DNA of 8,352 nucleotides, taken from an uncultured Pseudoflavonifractor sp. GTDB taxonomy: Bacteria > Bacillota_A > Clostridia > Oscillospirales > Oscillospiraceae. The stretch is taken from positions 1-8,352 of the forward strand of contig CANPNN010000051.1 in the NCBI GenBank assembly GCA_947575475.1, read 5' to 3'. A program made the translations under genes and the position numbers. This document shows positions 1 to 7,936 of the stretch, one piece after another. Each line of letters opens with the position of its first letter. Position 1 is the first letter of the stretch. Under the pieces are notes generated by a model that ran no database searches, had not been told where the DNA came from, and was given only the letters and a program-made list of their open reading frames with translations.

Positions 1-1529
<1,529 letters not shown>

Positions 1530-1588
1530 TTATTTGAAATTACAAAGTTTCAGGTCGGCGCTTCCGTCAAAAACAGAGGGGCTATCGG

Positions 1589-1702
1589 GTTAACAGCTAA
1601 AGGCTAAAAGCATGGCGTCCGGCACAGCCGGACTATTTTAATACGCCGCCGGCGGCGGCCACAGACCAAATGGCTTTTTATCTTTAGCTTTTGAATTTTA
1701 AC
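1589..1702 (-). other. Structured spacer between groES and groEL
   Basis: The 195 bp between groES and groEL contain nested inverted repeats. The outer arms are AGCTAAAG (1595-1602) and CTTTAGCT (1682-1689). Inside them, AAAAGC (1606-1611) can pair with GCTTTT (1673-1678). Enclosed are two GC-rich hairpins: GTCCGGC/GCCGGAC around a 3-base loop (1617-1633), and the perfect palindrome GCCGCCGGCGGC (1645-1656). In the groESL mRNA this would fold as a closing stem carrying two hairpins. No T-tract follows either GC-rich hairpin on the minus strand, so it does not look like a simple terminator. It could be an mRNA processing or stability element that sets the GroES:GroEL ratio, or a small intergenic repeat that has inserted here. 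The structure is seen in the sequence; the function is inferred. Confidence 0.6.
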
Positions 1703-1709
1703 TTTTCCT

Positions 1710-2036
<327 letters not shown>

Positions 2037-2044
2037 TCAGGCAG

Positions 2045-2071
2045 TTAGCACTCTTTTTCCCCGAGTGCTAA
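2045..2071 (-). promoter_or_regulatory. CIRCE operator (HrcA binding site)
   Basis: The sequence is a perfect 9-9-9 inverted repeat: TTAGCACTC (2045-2053), a 9-base spacer (2054-2062) and GAGTGCTAA (2063-2071). This matches the CIRCE consensus exactly in both arms. It lies just downstream of the predicted transcription start of groES, so HrcA bound here would block initiation, and the inverted repeat would also be at the 5' end of the mRNA. HrcA control of groESL through CIRCE is established in Gram-positive bacteria. The hrcA gene itself is not in the window. Confidence 0.98.
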
Positions 2072-2082
2072 CCGCAAATATG

Positions 2083-2111
2083 ATAATAACTCCCCCGCCC
2101 AAAAAAATCAA
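2083..2111 (-). promoter_or_regulatory. Sigma-A promoter of groES-groEL
   Basis: Read on the minus strand, TTGATT (2106-2111) is followed by exactly 17 bases and TATTAT (2083-2088). This gives good -35 and -10 boxes with the best spacing. The predicted start falls at about 2075-2077, only a few bases before CIRCE, which is the usual arrangement for groESL in Firmicutes. The -35 box lies inside the terminator of the upstream kinase operon. Confidence 0.8.
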
Positions 2112-2138
2112 CCCCTTTTTTGGAAAAAAAGGGGTTGA
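2101..2138 (-). terminator. Intrinsic terminator of the methyltransferase-WG/SLH-kinase operon
   Basis: On the minus strand, a stem of TCAACCCC plus a T-run (2124-2138) pairs with an A-run plus GGGGTTGA (2108-2121) across a minimal loop, giving 14 base pairs. Seven Ts (2101-2107) follow directly. The stem begins 22 bases after the kinase stop codon, in the right place and orientation. The lower half of the stem is GC-rich and the upper half is all A-T. The distal arm overlaps the groES -35 box. Confidence 0.9.
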
Positions 2139-2160
2139 CCCAGCAAAATTCAAAATCTGT

Positions 2161-3096
2161 TCACATTGTGGCCCCTGCGGGGACTGGCGGAGCGCAGACC
2201 TCCACTCCCAGGGGGTGGAAGAAATTCACCTTTCGCTCAGAAAGGCGGATGGTAAAGTGGGTGCCCCGCAGGACCTCCCCATCCACCACCGCCGCCAACT
2301 CCTCGTCGGCGGAGACAAGGACCTGACCCCCATGCCAGTCCCGGACCAGATGGGGACATTCCTTATAACGGCCCTTGGCGTACTTGCCCACACACCCGGC
2401 AAATTGGAGCAGGGATACGTCCCCCACCAGAAGCGCGTCCAGCACTCCATCGTCAGGCCGGGCCTCGGGTACGGGGCGGAAGCCGCCGCCGTAGTACTGC
2501 CCGTTGCAGACGCACACCAGGGCCGTTGGCCCCTCGTGGCGGATAGGACCCATCTCCACCCGCATAGGGCGGGTGATACCCTTCCTCACCGTGGCGATAA
2601 GGGAGAGGATATAGGCCGCCTTTTTCCCCACCAGGGGCAGGCGCTTAAAGCGGTGAACATCCACCGCCACCCGGGCGTCCACCCCTACGCAGACCACATC
2701 CAGACCCAAAAGACCGTTGCAGTCAACAAGGTCGAAAGCGGCCTGAGGCCCGTCCTTCAGAGCGGCAAGGTCGGCAAAGCGCTCCTTCCCCTCCCTTCCA
2801 AACAGGCGGAGAAAGTCGTTTCCCGTACCCATGGGGACATTGGTCACTGCCGCCCAGTCCTTCCCGGCGGCGGCGTTGACCACCTCGTTCAGGGTCCCGT
2901 CCCCTCCACAGGCATAGAGGCGCACCGGATCCCCGGGGGCCAGAGCCTCCTCCGCCAGGCGGCGGGCGTCCCCCGCCCCCTGGGTGGTATAGACTTCGTA
3001 CTCTTCCGCGGAAAAGGCCGTCTCCGCCCGGTCCAAAAGGCGCTTGGCGCTGTTTTTGGGTCCCGCCACCGGGTTGAGGATCAATACGTGCCGCAT
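2161..3096 (-). CDS. Diacylglycerol/lipid kinase, YegS-DgkB family
   Basis: This is probably a soluble kinase that transfers phosphate from ATP to diacylglycerol or a related lipid at the membrane face, returning diacylglycerol to phospholipid synthesis. The 311 residues match the usual ~300 of DgkB/YegS. Landmarks are LILNPVAGPKNS (5-16), the nucleotide-binding signature GGDGTLNEVVNA (64-75), PMGTGNDFLR (88-97), VGVDARVAVD (137-146) and CNGQYYGGGF (197-206). ARPDDGVLDALLV (212-224) carries the acidic residues that bind metal in DgkB, and VDGE (271-274) has the glutamate matching its general base. The start ATG shares one base with the stop of the upstream gene (TGATG), so translation is likely coupled. 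An intrinsic terminator follows the stop, making this the last gene of the operon. The family also includes enzymes acting on other lipids, so the exact substrate is open. Confidence 0.9.
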   Translation of the reverse strand: MRHVLILNPVAGPKNSAKRLLDRAETAFSAEEYEVYTTQGAGDARRLAEEALAPGDPVRLYACGGDGTLNEVVNAAAGKDWAAVTNVPMGTGNDFLRLFGREGKERFADLAALKDGPQAAFDLVDCNGLLGLDVVCVGVDARVAVDVHRFKRLPLVGKKAAYILSLIATVRKGITRPMRVEMGPIRHEGPTALVCVCNGQYYGGGFRPVPEARPDDGVLDALLVGDVSLLQFAGCVGKYAKGRYKECPHLVRDWHGGQVLVSADEELAAVVDGEVLRGTHFTIRLSERKVNFFHPLGVEVCAPPVPAGATM

Positions 3097-4223
3097 CAGA
3101 ACAGATCCACCCGCTGCTCCGGCCGGGCCAGCCGGGCGGCCAGAGCGGCGGCCTCAGCCCGGGTGACGGGATTGTCGGGCCGGAAGGACAGGCTCTCATC
3201 CACCCCGGTCAATATTCCCTTTGTATAAAGGCCGTAAATGGCCCCGGCGGCGGGGTCCACCGCGCTCACATCCCGGACGGTGGTCATGACCTGGATGGGA
3301 CTGTTGCGCTGGGGCAGGCTCCGGGCCAGCTCGGTGGCTCCGAACACCTGGGCCAGCTCCCGGCGGGTGATCTGGCGCTCATAGTCCTCAAACTGGCCCC
3401 GGGCGATGATGCCGCTGGCCAGGCAGTAGGTGACCGCGTCGGTATACCAGGGGGTGGAGACGTGGGCGGTGGTGTGGAAGGTATCCCCCTTGTGGCGGGA
3501 GTCCATGTTGGCCGCCATCTGGAGGGCCTCGGCCACCGTCACCTCCCGCCCCGGCTCAAAGGTGCCCGCCCCGGTACCCGATATGATACCGGTATTGTAG
3601 GCGATATCCACCCACAGGGCAAACCAGTCCCGGGGACTGACGTCGGTAAAGGAGGGGAGCCTCCCCCGGGTCAGGGGGAAACGGCTGCCCTCCACCCCCA
3701 ACTGGGCCAAAAGCCCGGGGATCTGGAAGATGGGCGTCACCGTCCGTCCGCCCCCCTTGGAGGTGAGGATCAGGGCGTCCAGCCCCCCGCTGGTGCCCAG
3801 CTCCGCACTGGCATAGACGATGGGGTAGACCTGGTTGGTCTCCTGCCCGTCCGCGGCAGTATAGGGCAGGATGCTCACCACCCCCCACTCGTCCCCCAAC
3901 TGGGCCATATAAAGACCGTAGCCCACAGGCATAAGGGTGTCGTACTCAGGCTGGATAAGATATTCTCCATCGGGGCGAATGACCCCCAGCTTGCCCTCCA
4001 GGTTTACCGCCGCCACCCCCAGAGAGAAGGAGACCACCGAGCGGTACTGGGCGGGAACGACCACCTCCCCGCCGCTGCCCACGAAACCCCACTTGCCGTT
4101 CTCCTCTATCTGGGCCAGCCCCTCGCTGTAGCCGTAGATCTCATAGGCCCGGGCAGCATAGGGAAGGCCGGTCAAAAGGCTGAGCGACAGCAGGGCCGCC
4201 GCCAGCCGGTATCTTTTTTTCAT
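3096..4223 (-). CDS. Secreted WG-repeat and S-layer-homology (SLH) protein
   Basis: This is an exported cell-surface protein of 375 residues, likely held on the cell wall. Residues 1-26 are a signal peptide: KKRYR, a hydrophobic core, then a likely cleavage after ARA. Residues 31-118 hold about three WG-type repeats, seen as GLAQIEENGKWGFV (35-48), GVAAVNLEGKLGVI (69-82) and LYMAQLGDEWGVV (104-116). A linker of about 70 residues follows. Three SLH modules make up the rest: FTDVSPRDWFALWVDIAYNTG (192-212, the first two thirds of the first), WYTDAVTYCLASGI (259-272, degenerate), and VRDVSAVDP to TRAEAAALAARL (316-365, the clearest). SLH domains bind pyruvylated wall polymers; WG repeats are presumed to bind proteins or wall ligands. 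The ATG lies 12 bases after the methyltransferase stop, with GGGGGAGG between, and the stop overlaps the kinase start. No enzymatic motif is visible, so its molecular role is unknown. Confidence 0.85.
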   Translation of the reverse strand: MKKRYRLAAALLSLSLLTGLPYAARAYEIYGYSEGLAQIEENGKWGFVGSGGEVVVPAQYRSVVSFSLGVAAVNLEGKLGVIRPDGEYLIQPEYDTLMPVGYGLYMAQLGDEWGVVSILPYTAADGQETNQVYPIVYASAELGTSGGLDALILTSKGGGRTVTPIFQIPGLLAQLGVEGSRFPLTRGRLPSFTDVSPRDWFALWVDIAYNTGIISGTGAGTFEPGREVTVAEALQMAANMDSRHKGDTFHTTAHVSTPWYTDAVTYCLASGIIARGQFEDYERQITRRELAQVFGATELARSLPQRNSPIQVMTTVRDVSAVDPAAGAIYGLYTKGILTGVDESLSFRPDNPVTRAEAAALAARLARPEQRVDLF

Positions 4224-4235
4224 ATTTCCTCCCCC

Positions 4236-5354
4236 TTATTTTCCGTAGAAAAACACATCGCACTTCAGCGGCCCATTGTAGAGCTTCCGCTTTTTGTCCG
4301 CCCTGCGCCCAAAGGTCCGCTCGAACTCGGTGTGGGAGGACAGGAGGCTCAGGCTCCAGCCCGCCGGGACGGCCCTCCAGGCCCTGCCGAAGGCGGCGTA
4401 GAGGATCTCGGCCTCCCGCTTGTCGCTGAGCCGCTCTCCATAGGGCGGATTGGTGACCACCCGCCCTGCCGGCTCGGGGGGAGAAAATCTTGTGGCGTCG
4501 GCTATGTCAAAATGCACAAAGCTTTCCACCCCCGCCTTTCTGGCGTTCTCCCGGGCCAATGTAACCGCTTTGTCATCGATATCTGAGCCAAAAATATCGT
4601 ATTCCCCGTCAAACTCGCCGTCTTTTGCCCGGTTTTTTTCGGCCTGCCAGAGGGGGGCGGGAAGCCAGGACCAGTGTTGTGCAGAATACCCACGGTTCAG
4701 ACCGGGGGCCCGGTTTTTGGCGATAAGGGCGGCCTCGATGGGGATGGTGCCCGAGCCGCAGAAGGGGTCCCGGAGGGGGTCCCTGCCCCGGTAGCGGGAG
4801 AGGAGGACCATCCCCGCCGCCAGAGTCTCCCGCAGAGGGGCCTCCACGCTCATGGCCCGATAGCCCCGCTTGTGGAGACTGGGGCCGGAGGTGTCCAGGC
4901 AGAGCTCGGCCACATCGTCCATGATAAAAAGGCGGATGGCGTATTCCGCCCCGGTCTCGGGCAAATGCTCCAGACCATAGGCCTGGCCCAGCCGGTCCCC
5001 CACGGCGGCCTTCACCACCGCCCCGCACCGCTGCTGGGAGGTCAGGCGGGAATCCACGCTGCGGCAGCGGATGGGAAAGGCGCCCTCCCGGGGGATGAGC
5101 TCCTCCCAGGGCAGGGCCCGGGCCCCGTCGTAAAGGGCATCGAAATCGGGGGCGGGAAACCGCCCCAGCCGGAGGAGCACCCGCTCGCCGGTGCGCAGGC
5201 ACAGGTTGGCGCGGATGAGCATTTCCGGGGTGTAGTCGCAGAGCACCCGGCCGTTCTCCGCCCGGACATTCCCGGCGTCCAGGCGCTTCAGCTCCTGGGC
5301 GCAGACCCCCTCCAGGCCAAACAGGGTGGGGATCACCAGCTCCAACTGTGCCAT
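4236..5354 (-). CDS. THUMP/UPF0020 SAM-dependent RNA (guanine-N2) methyltransferase, RlmL/YpsC-like
   Basis: This enzyme probably methylates a guanine of 23S rRNA, as the RlmL half of E. coli RlmKL makes m2G2445. It is the stand-alone 372-residue form like Bacillus YpsC, not the large fused enzyme. The N-terminus (MAQLELVIPTLFGLEG) and a THUMP region (about 45-155) bind RNA. LHKRGYR (160-166) marks the junction. The Rossmann domain carries the SAM-binding DPFCGSGTIPIEAAL (196-210), the acidic GSDID (256-260) and the catalytic NPPYGERLS (302-310), the NPPY type of N-methyltransferases acting on exocyclic amines. I chose the ATG at 5352-5354: the protein there begins like family members and AAGGGGGAG (5360-5368) sits five bases upstream. 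An in-frame ATG at 5465 would add 37 unrelated residues and would lie inside the promoter. It is the first gene of the operon. Confidence 0.92.
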   Translation of the reverse strand: MAQLELVIPTLFGLEGVCAQELKRLDAGNVRAENGRVLCDYTPEMLIRANLCLRTGERVLLRLGRFPAPDFDALYDGARALPWEELIPREGAFPIRCRSVDSRLTSQQRCGAVVKAAVGDRLGQAYGLEHLPETGAEYAIRLFIMDDVAELCLDTSGPSLHKRGYRAMSVEAPLRETLAAGMVLLSRYRGRDPLRDPFCGSGTIPIEAALIAKNRAPGLNRGYSAQHWSWLPAPLWQAEKNRAKDGEFDGEYDIFGSDIDDKAVTLARENARKAGVESFVHFDIADATRFSPPEPAGRVVTNPPYGERLSDKREAEILYAAFGRAWRAVPAGWSLSLLSSHTEFERTFGRRADKKRKLYNGPLKCDVFFYGK

Positions 5355-5359
5355 GTTCG

Positions 5360-5368
5360 CTCCCCCTT
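5360..5368 (-). promoter_or_regulatory. Ribosome binding site that fixes the methyltransferase start
   Basis: AAGGGGGAG on the minus strand lies five bases before the ATG at 5354. It selects this start over the in-frame ATG at 5465, which falls in the -35 box of the promoter and could not be translated from that transcript. Confidence 0.85.
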
Positions 5369-5396
5369 CCGCAGGTTTCTTTCTTTGACGAAAATA

Positions 5397-5425
5397 CCGC
5401 CGAAAAAGTTCCCGAATTTTGGCGG
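5397..5425 (-). other. Hairpin at the 5' end of the methyltransferase operon mRNA
   Basis: On the minus strand, CCGCC (5421-5425) pairs with GGCGG (5397-5401). The stem continues as an A-tract against a T-tract (5417-5420 with 5403-5406) around a loop of about 10 bases. The predicted transcription start is near 5430, so this hairpin would sit within the first few bases of the mRNA, a position where stems often protect transcripts from decay. No long T-run follows, so it is a poor terminator. Confidence 0.45.
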
Positions 5426-5436
5426 CTGTTATTCTT

Positions 5437-5465
5437 ATTATACCTCTGTTCCCCGGTTTTGGCAA
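5437..5465 (-). promoter_or_regulatory. Sigma-A promoter of the methyltransferase operon
   Basis: On the minus strand, TTGCCA (5460-5465) is followed by 17 bases and a perfect TATAAT (5437-5442). The predicted start near 5430 gives a leader of about 75 bases before the methyltransferase ATG. It is the only strong promoter seen ahead of the three-gene operon. Confidence 0.87.
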
Positions 5466-5536
5466 ATGTTTTCTGGCGGTCCGGCGGCCCGTTTTTCAGA
5501 AGGACGGCCCTTTTCTCCCCCGTGCCTTCTTTCATA

Positions 5537-5556
5537 CTTTTTCATTCTTTTTCATT
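5537..5556. repeat. Tandem 10-bp repeat in the divergent promoter region
   Basis: CTTTTTCATT occurs twice back to back (5537-5546, 5547-5556). A weaker third copy matching 7 of 10 bases lies just before (5527-5536). The period is close to one helical turn. The second copy runs into the candidate -35 box of the radical SAM gene. It could be a protein-binding site, or simply low-complexity sequence. Confidence 0.6.
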
Positions 5557-5584
5557 GGACTTCCTCCCCTTTTTCGGGTAAAAA
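5555..5584 (+). promoter_or_regulatory. Candidate promoter of the radical SAM-DegV operon
   Basis: TTGGAC (5555-5560), an 18-base spacer and TAAAAA (5579-5584) are an acceptable but imperfect sigma-A match, about 47 bases before the radical SAM start codon. No better pair was found on the plus strand of this interval, so the assignment is tentative. Confidence 0.4.
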
Positions 5585-5630
5585 AGAGATGGGGCAACCC
5601 ATATTTCATCAAAACTGGAGTTGATTTGAC

Positions 5631-6983
5631 ATGTTTCCCACCGGAGTGACAAAATTGGGTTTGAAGACCGCCCTTGGCTACATTGAAAAGGACCCGGAAA
5701 AGAACCTTCCCAAGCTGATGGAATGGGTGGACAAACTGGCCGGCAACGGCCCCGACAGCTTCCCGGCCCAGCGCGCCGCCTTCCGCCGGGTGGTCAACGA
5801 CCCAGAAAACAATATGTATCAGCTCATCATGAATATCATCCGCGATGTGGACAACGACGTGCTGAAGACCACCTTTGAAAACTTTTTCCTCAACGCCAAC
5901 CTGGTGGGCTGGCCCATCCAGGAGGAGAACCGGAAAAAATACGGCTGCAACATCCCCTGGGCCATCCTGCTGGACCCCACCTCGGCCTGCAACCTCCACT
6001 GCACCGGCTGCTGGGCGGCAGAGTATGGCAACAAACTGAACCTGGGCCTGGAGGAGATCGATTCCATCATCACCCAGGGCAAGGAACTGGGAATCTATAT
6101 GTATATCTATACCGGCGGGGAGCCTATGGTCCGCAAGCACGACCTGATCCGCCTGTGCCAGCTCCACCCCGACTGCCAGTTCCTCTGCTTCACCAACGCC
6201 ACCCTCATCGACGAGGCCTTCGCCCAAGAGATGCTTCGGGTAAAGAACTTCATTCCCGCCATCTCCCTGGAGGGCTTTGAGGCGGCCACCGACGGCCGCC
6301 GGGGGGATGGGGTCTATCAAAAGGTCATGGCCGCCATGGCCATTCTGAAGGCGAAGAAGCTGCCCTTTGGCATCTCAGCCTGCTATACCAGCCAGAATCT
6401 GGACTCCATCAGTTCCGACGAGTTCATCGACCATATCACCGACTTCGGCGCGAAATTTATCTGGTATTTCCACTACATGCCCGTGGGCAACGACGCCGCT
6501 CCCATCCTGCTGCCCGATCCGGAGCAGCGGGCGCGGATGTACCGCCGGATCCGGGAGATCCGCTCCACCAAGCCCATCTTCGCCATGGACTTCCAGAACG
6601 ATGGGGAGTATGTGGGGGGCTGCATCGCCGGAGGGCGGCGGTACCTCCACATCAACGCCAACGGGGACGTGGACCCCTGCGTGTTCATCCACTACTCCAA
6701 CTGCAACATCCGGGAGCGGTCCCTCCTGGACTGCCTGCGCTCCCCCATCTTTATGGCCTATCACGACGGGCAGCCCTTCAGCGACAACCACCTGAAGCCC
6801 TGCCCCATGCTGGAAAACCCGGAGCTGCTGCGGGAGATGGTAAAAAAGACGAAGGCCCACTCCACCGACCTGCAGTCTCCCGAGAGCGTGGACCATCTGT
6901 GCGACAAGTGCGTGCCCTACGCCCGAGACTGGGCCCCGGAGGCGGAGCGCATCTGGAATAAAAGCCAGGAGAAAAAGCAATGA
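5631..6983 (+). CDS. Radical SAM enzyme with SPASM-like C-terminal cysteine region
   Basis: This is an iron-sulfur enzyme expected to cleave S-adenosylmethionine to a 5'-deoxyadenosyl radical; its substrate is not known. The 450 residues divide into three parts. Residues 1-105 are an N-terminal extension rich in charged helices, outside the radical SAM core. The core (about 110-320) has the cluster motif CNLHCTGC (C120, C124, C127), preceded by ILLDPTSA, then the SAM-contacting TGGEP (161-165) and ISLEG (211-215). The C-terminal part holds C331, then G345 and C350 in the Gx4C spacing typical of SPASM domains, followed by C358, C368, C391 and the pair C424/C427. This suggests at least one auxiliary cluster, though the classic CX2CX5CX3C run is absent. 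The start ATG follows GGAG (5617-5620) with a 10-base gap. The stop overlaps the degV start (ATGA), pointing to a shared function. SPASM relatives modify peptides, and others act on lipids or cofactors. No small peptide gene is visible beside it. Confidence 0.88.
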   Translation: MFPTGVTKLGLKTALGYIEKDPEKNLPKLMEWVDKLAGNGPDSFPAQRAAFRRVVNDPENNMYQLIMNIIRDVDNDVLKTTFENFFLNANLVGWPIQEENRKKYGCNIPWAILLDPTSACNLHCTGCWAAEYGNKLNLGLEEIDSIITQGKELGIYMYIYTGGEPMVRKHDLIRLCQLHPDCQFLCFTNATLIDEAFAQEMLRVKNFIPAISLEGFEAATDGRRGDGVYQKVMAAMAILKAKKLPFGISACYTSQNLDSISSDEFIDHITDFGAKFIWYFHYMPVGNDAAPILLPDPEQRARMYRRIREIRSTKPIFAMDFQNDGEYVGGCIAGGRRYLHINANGDVDPCVFIHYSNCNIRERSLLDCLRSPIFMAYHDGQPFSDNHLKPCPMLENPELLREMVKKTKAHSTDLQSPESVDHLCDKCVPYARDWAPEAERIWNKSQEKKQ

Positions 6984-7858
6984 GCCACCCCTCTGTCCGG
7001 GTGGTGACCGACTCCACCTGCGACCTTCCCGCCGAGCTTCTCCGGCAGCACCACATTACCGTTCTGCCGATGCACGTCTGCGTGGGGGATCGCTGTCTCC
7101 TTGACGGGCTTCAGGTCACGCCCCAGGACATTTTTGACTATGTGGCGCTGGGCGGAGACCTTCCCTCTACCTCCGCCGTAAACGCGGCCGCCTTTCGGGA
7201 AACTTTCTCCTCTCTATGCTCCGGGGGGAGCCAGGTGGTGTGCGTCACCATCGGGGCCTCCTTCTTCAGCTGCTTTCAAAACGCAGTCATGGCGGCGGCA
7301 GACCTTCCCCATGTGAGGGTGGTGGATTCCCAGAGCCTCTCCAGCGGCCAGGGCATTCTGGTCCTGACCGCCGCCCGGCTGGCGGAGAAGGGACTGTCGG
7401 CGGAGGAGATCGCCGCCCGGCTGGCGGAGCTGGCCCCCCAGGTGGACGGCAGCTTCCTTCTGGACCGGCTGGACTACATGCGAAACGGGGGACGGTGCTC
7501 CGCCATCTCCGCCCTGGGCGCGGGGCTACTCCGCATCAAGCCCTGCATCCAGCTATCCGGCGGGAGAATGGGCGTGGGGAAAAAATACCGGGGCGACCTA
7601 CCCCAGGCCCTGACCCAGTATGTCCGGGACCGGATGGACCGCCACCCGCCCTTCACCGGGGGCGAAGTTTTTATCGCCCATCCCCCCTGCCGGGAGGACG
7701 CCGTATCGGCCGTGCGGGAAACCCTTTGGGCCAGCGGGCGGTTCTCCCGGGTCTGGGAGGCCCCCTCCGGCTGTACCGTGGCCTGCCACTGCGGACCAAA
7801 CACCCTGGGGATCATGTTTCTGCCCCCTCCCCTTGGAGGGCCAGGTCTCGACTGTTGA
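6980..7858 (+). CDS. DegV family (FakB-like) fatty-acid-binding protein
   Basis: DegV proteins bind a fatty acid in a deep pocket. Characterised FakB members present it to the kinase FakA, giving acyl-phosphate for phospholipid synthesis. The 292 residues match the family (~280). Landmarks are VRVVTDSTCDLP (6-17), GDLPSTSAVNAAAF (59-72) where most members have TSQPS, VDSQSLSSGQG (115-125), LDYMRNGGRCS (164-174), LLRIKPCIQLSGG (183-195) and HCGPNTLGIMF (270-280). S94, R172 and H270 lie about where FakB proteins contact the acyl carboxylate. The glycine-rich SGT segment usual near residue 95 is replaced by GASFFSCFQ. Thirteen cysteines are unusually many, three of them around the conserved histidine (C265, C269, C271). 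A short extra tail follows the last strand. The ATG overlaps the radical SAM stop by four bases, so the two are co-translated, and a terminator starts at the stop codon. No FakA kinase is in the window. Confidence 0.92.
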   Translation: MSHPSVRVVTDSTCDLPAELLRQHHITVLPMHVCVGDRCLLDGLQVTPQDIFDYVALGGDLPSTSAVNAAAFRETFSSLCSGGSQVVCVTIGASFFSCFQNAVMAAADLPHVRVVDSQSLSSGQGILVLTAARLAEKGLSAEEIAARLAELAPQVDGSFLLDRLDYMRNGGRCSAISALGAGLLRIKPCIQLSGGRMGVGKKYRGDLPQALTQYVRDRMDRHPPFTGGEVFIAHPPCREDAVSAVRETLWASGRFSRVWEAPSGCTVACHCGPNTLGIMFLPPPLGGPGLDC

Positions 7859-7897
7859 AAGCAGGGAAGCCGGCGCGCGCCGGCTTCCCTGCTTTTT
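7858..7897 (+). terminator. Intrinsic terminator after degV
   Basis: AAGCAGGGAAGCCGGCGC (7859-7876) is followed at once by its exact reverse complement (7877-7894), a perfect 36-base palindrome. It extends one more pair into the degV stop codon. Five Ts (7893-7897) close it. The stem would fold with a small loop and is very GC-rich. The minus-strand side lacks a comparable T-run, so it acts mainly on plus-strand transcripts. Confidence 0.92.
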
Positions 7898-7936
7898 CCT
7901 TGGGGAAGCTCCGCTTTCCCAGATATCGTTAAATTA

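Noticed and set aside
1539..1570. Possible internal promoter ahead of groEL (TTGACG ... TGTAAT on the minus strand)
   Set aside because: The spacing between the boxes is 20 bases, too long for a normal sigma-A promoter, and no better -10 lies at 16-18 bases.
1617..1656. Intrinsic terminator between groES and groEL
   Set aside because: The two GC-rich hairpins are strong, but neither is followed by a T-run on the minus strand.
3462..4586. Plus-strand open frame of 374 codons opposite the SLH protein and methyltransferase
   Set aside because: It is a shadow of two well-supported minus-strand genes, has proline-glycine-rich low-complexity translation and no domain.
5355..5465. Upstream ATG at 5465 as the methyltransferase start
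   Set aside because: It would add 37 residues not expected in the family and would lie within the -35 box of the operon promoter. The ATG at 5354 has a proper ribosome binding site.
4674..5624. Plus-strand open frame of 316 codons opposite the methyltransferase
   Set aside because: It crosses the operon promoter and the gene start, with no family resemblance in its translation.
5631..7897. Ribosomally made peptide (RiPP) cluster around the radical SAM enzyme
   Set aside because: No short precursor-peptide gene, leader-binding RRE protein, peptidase or exporter is visible upstream or downstream within the window, so a peptide-modification role is not supported here.
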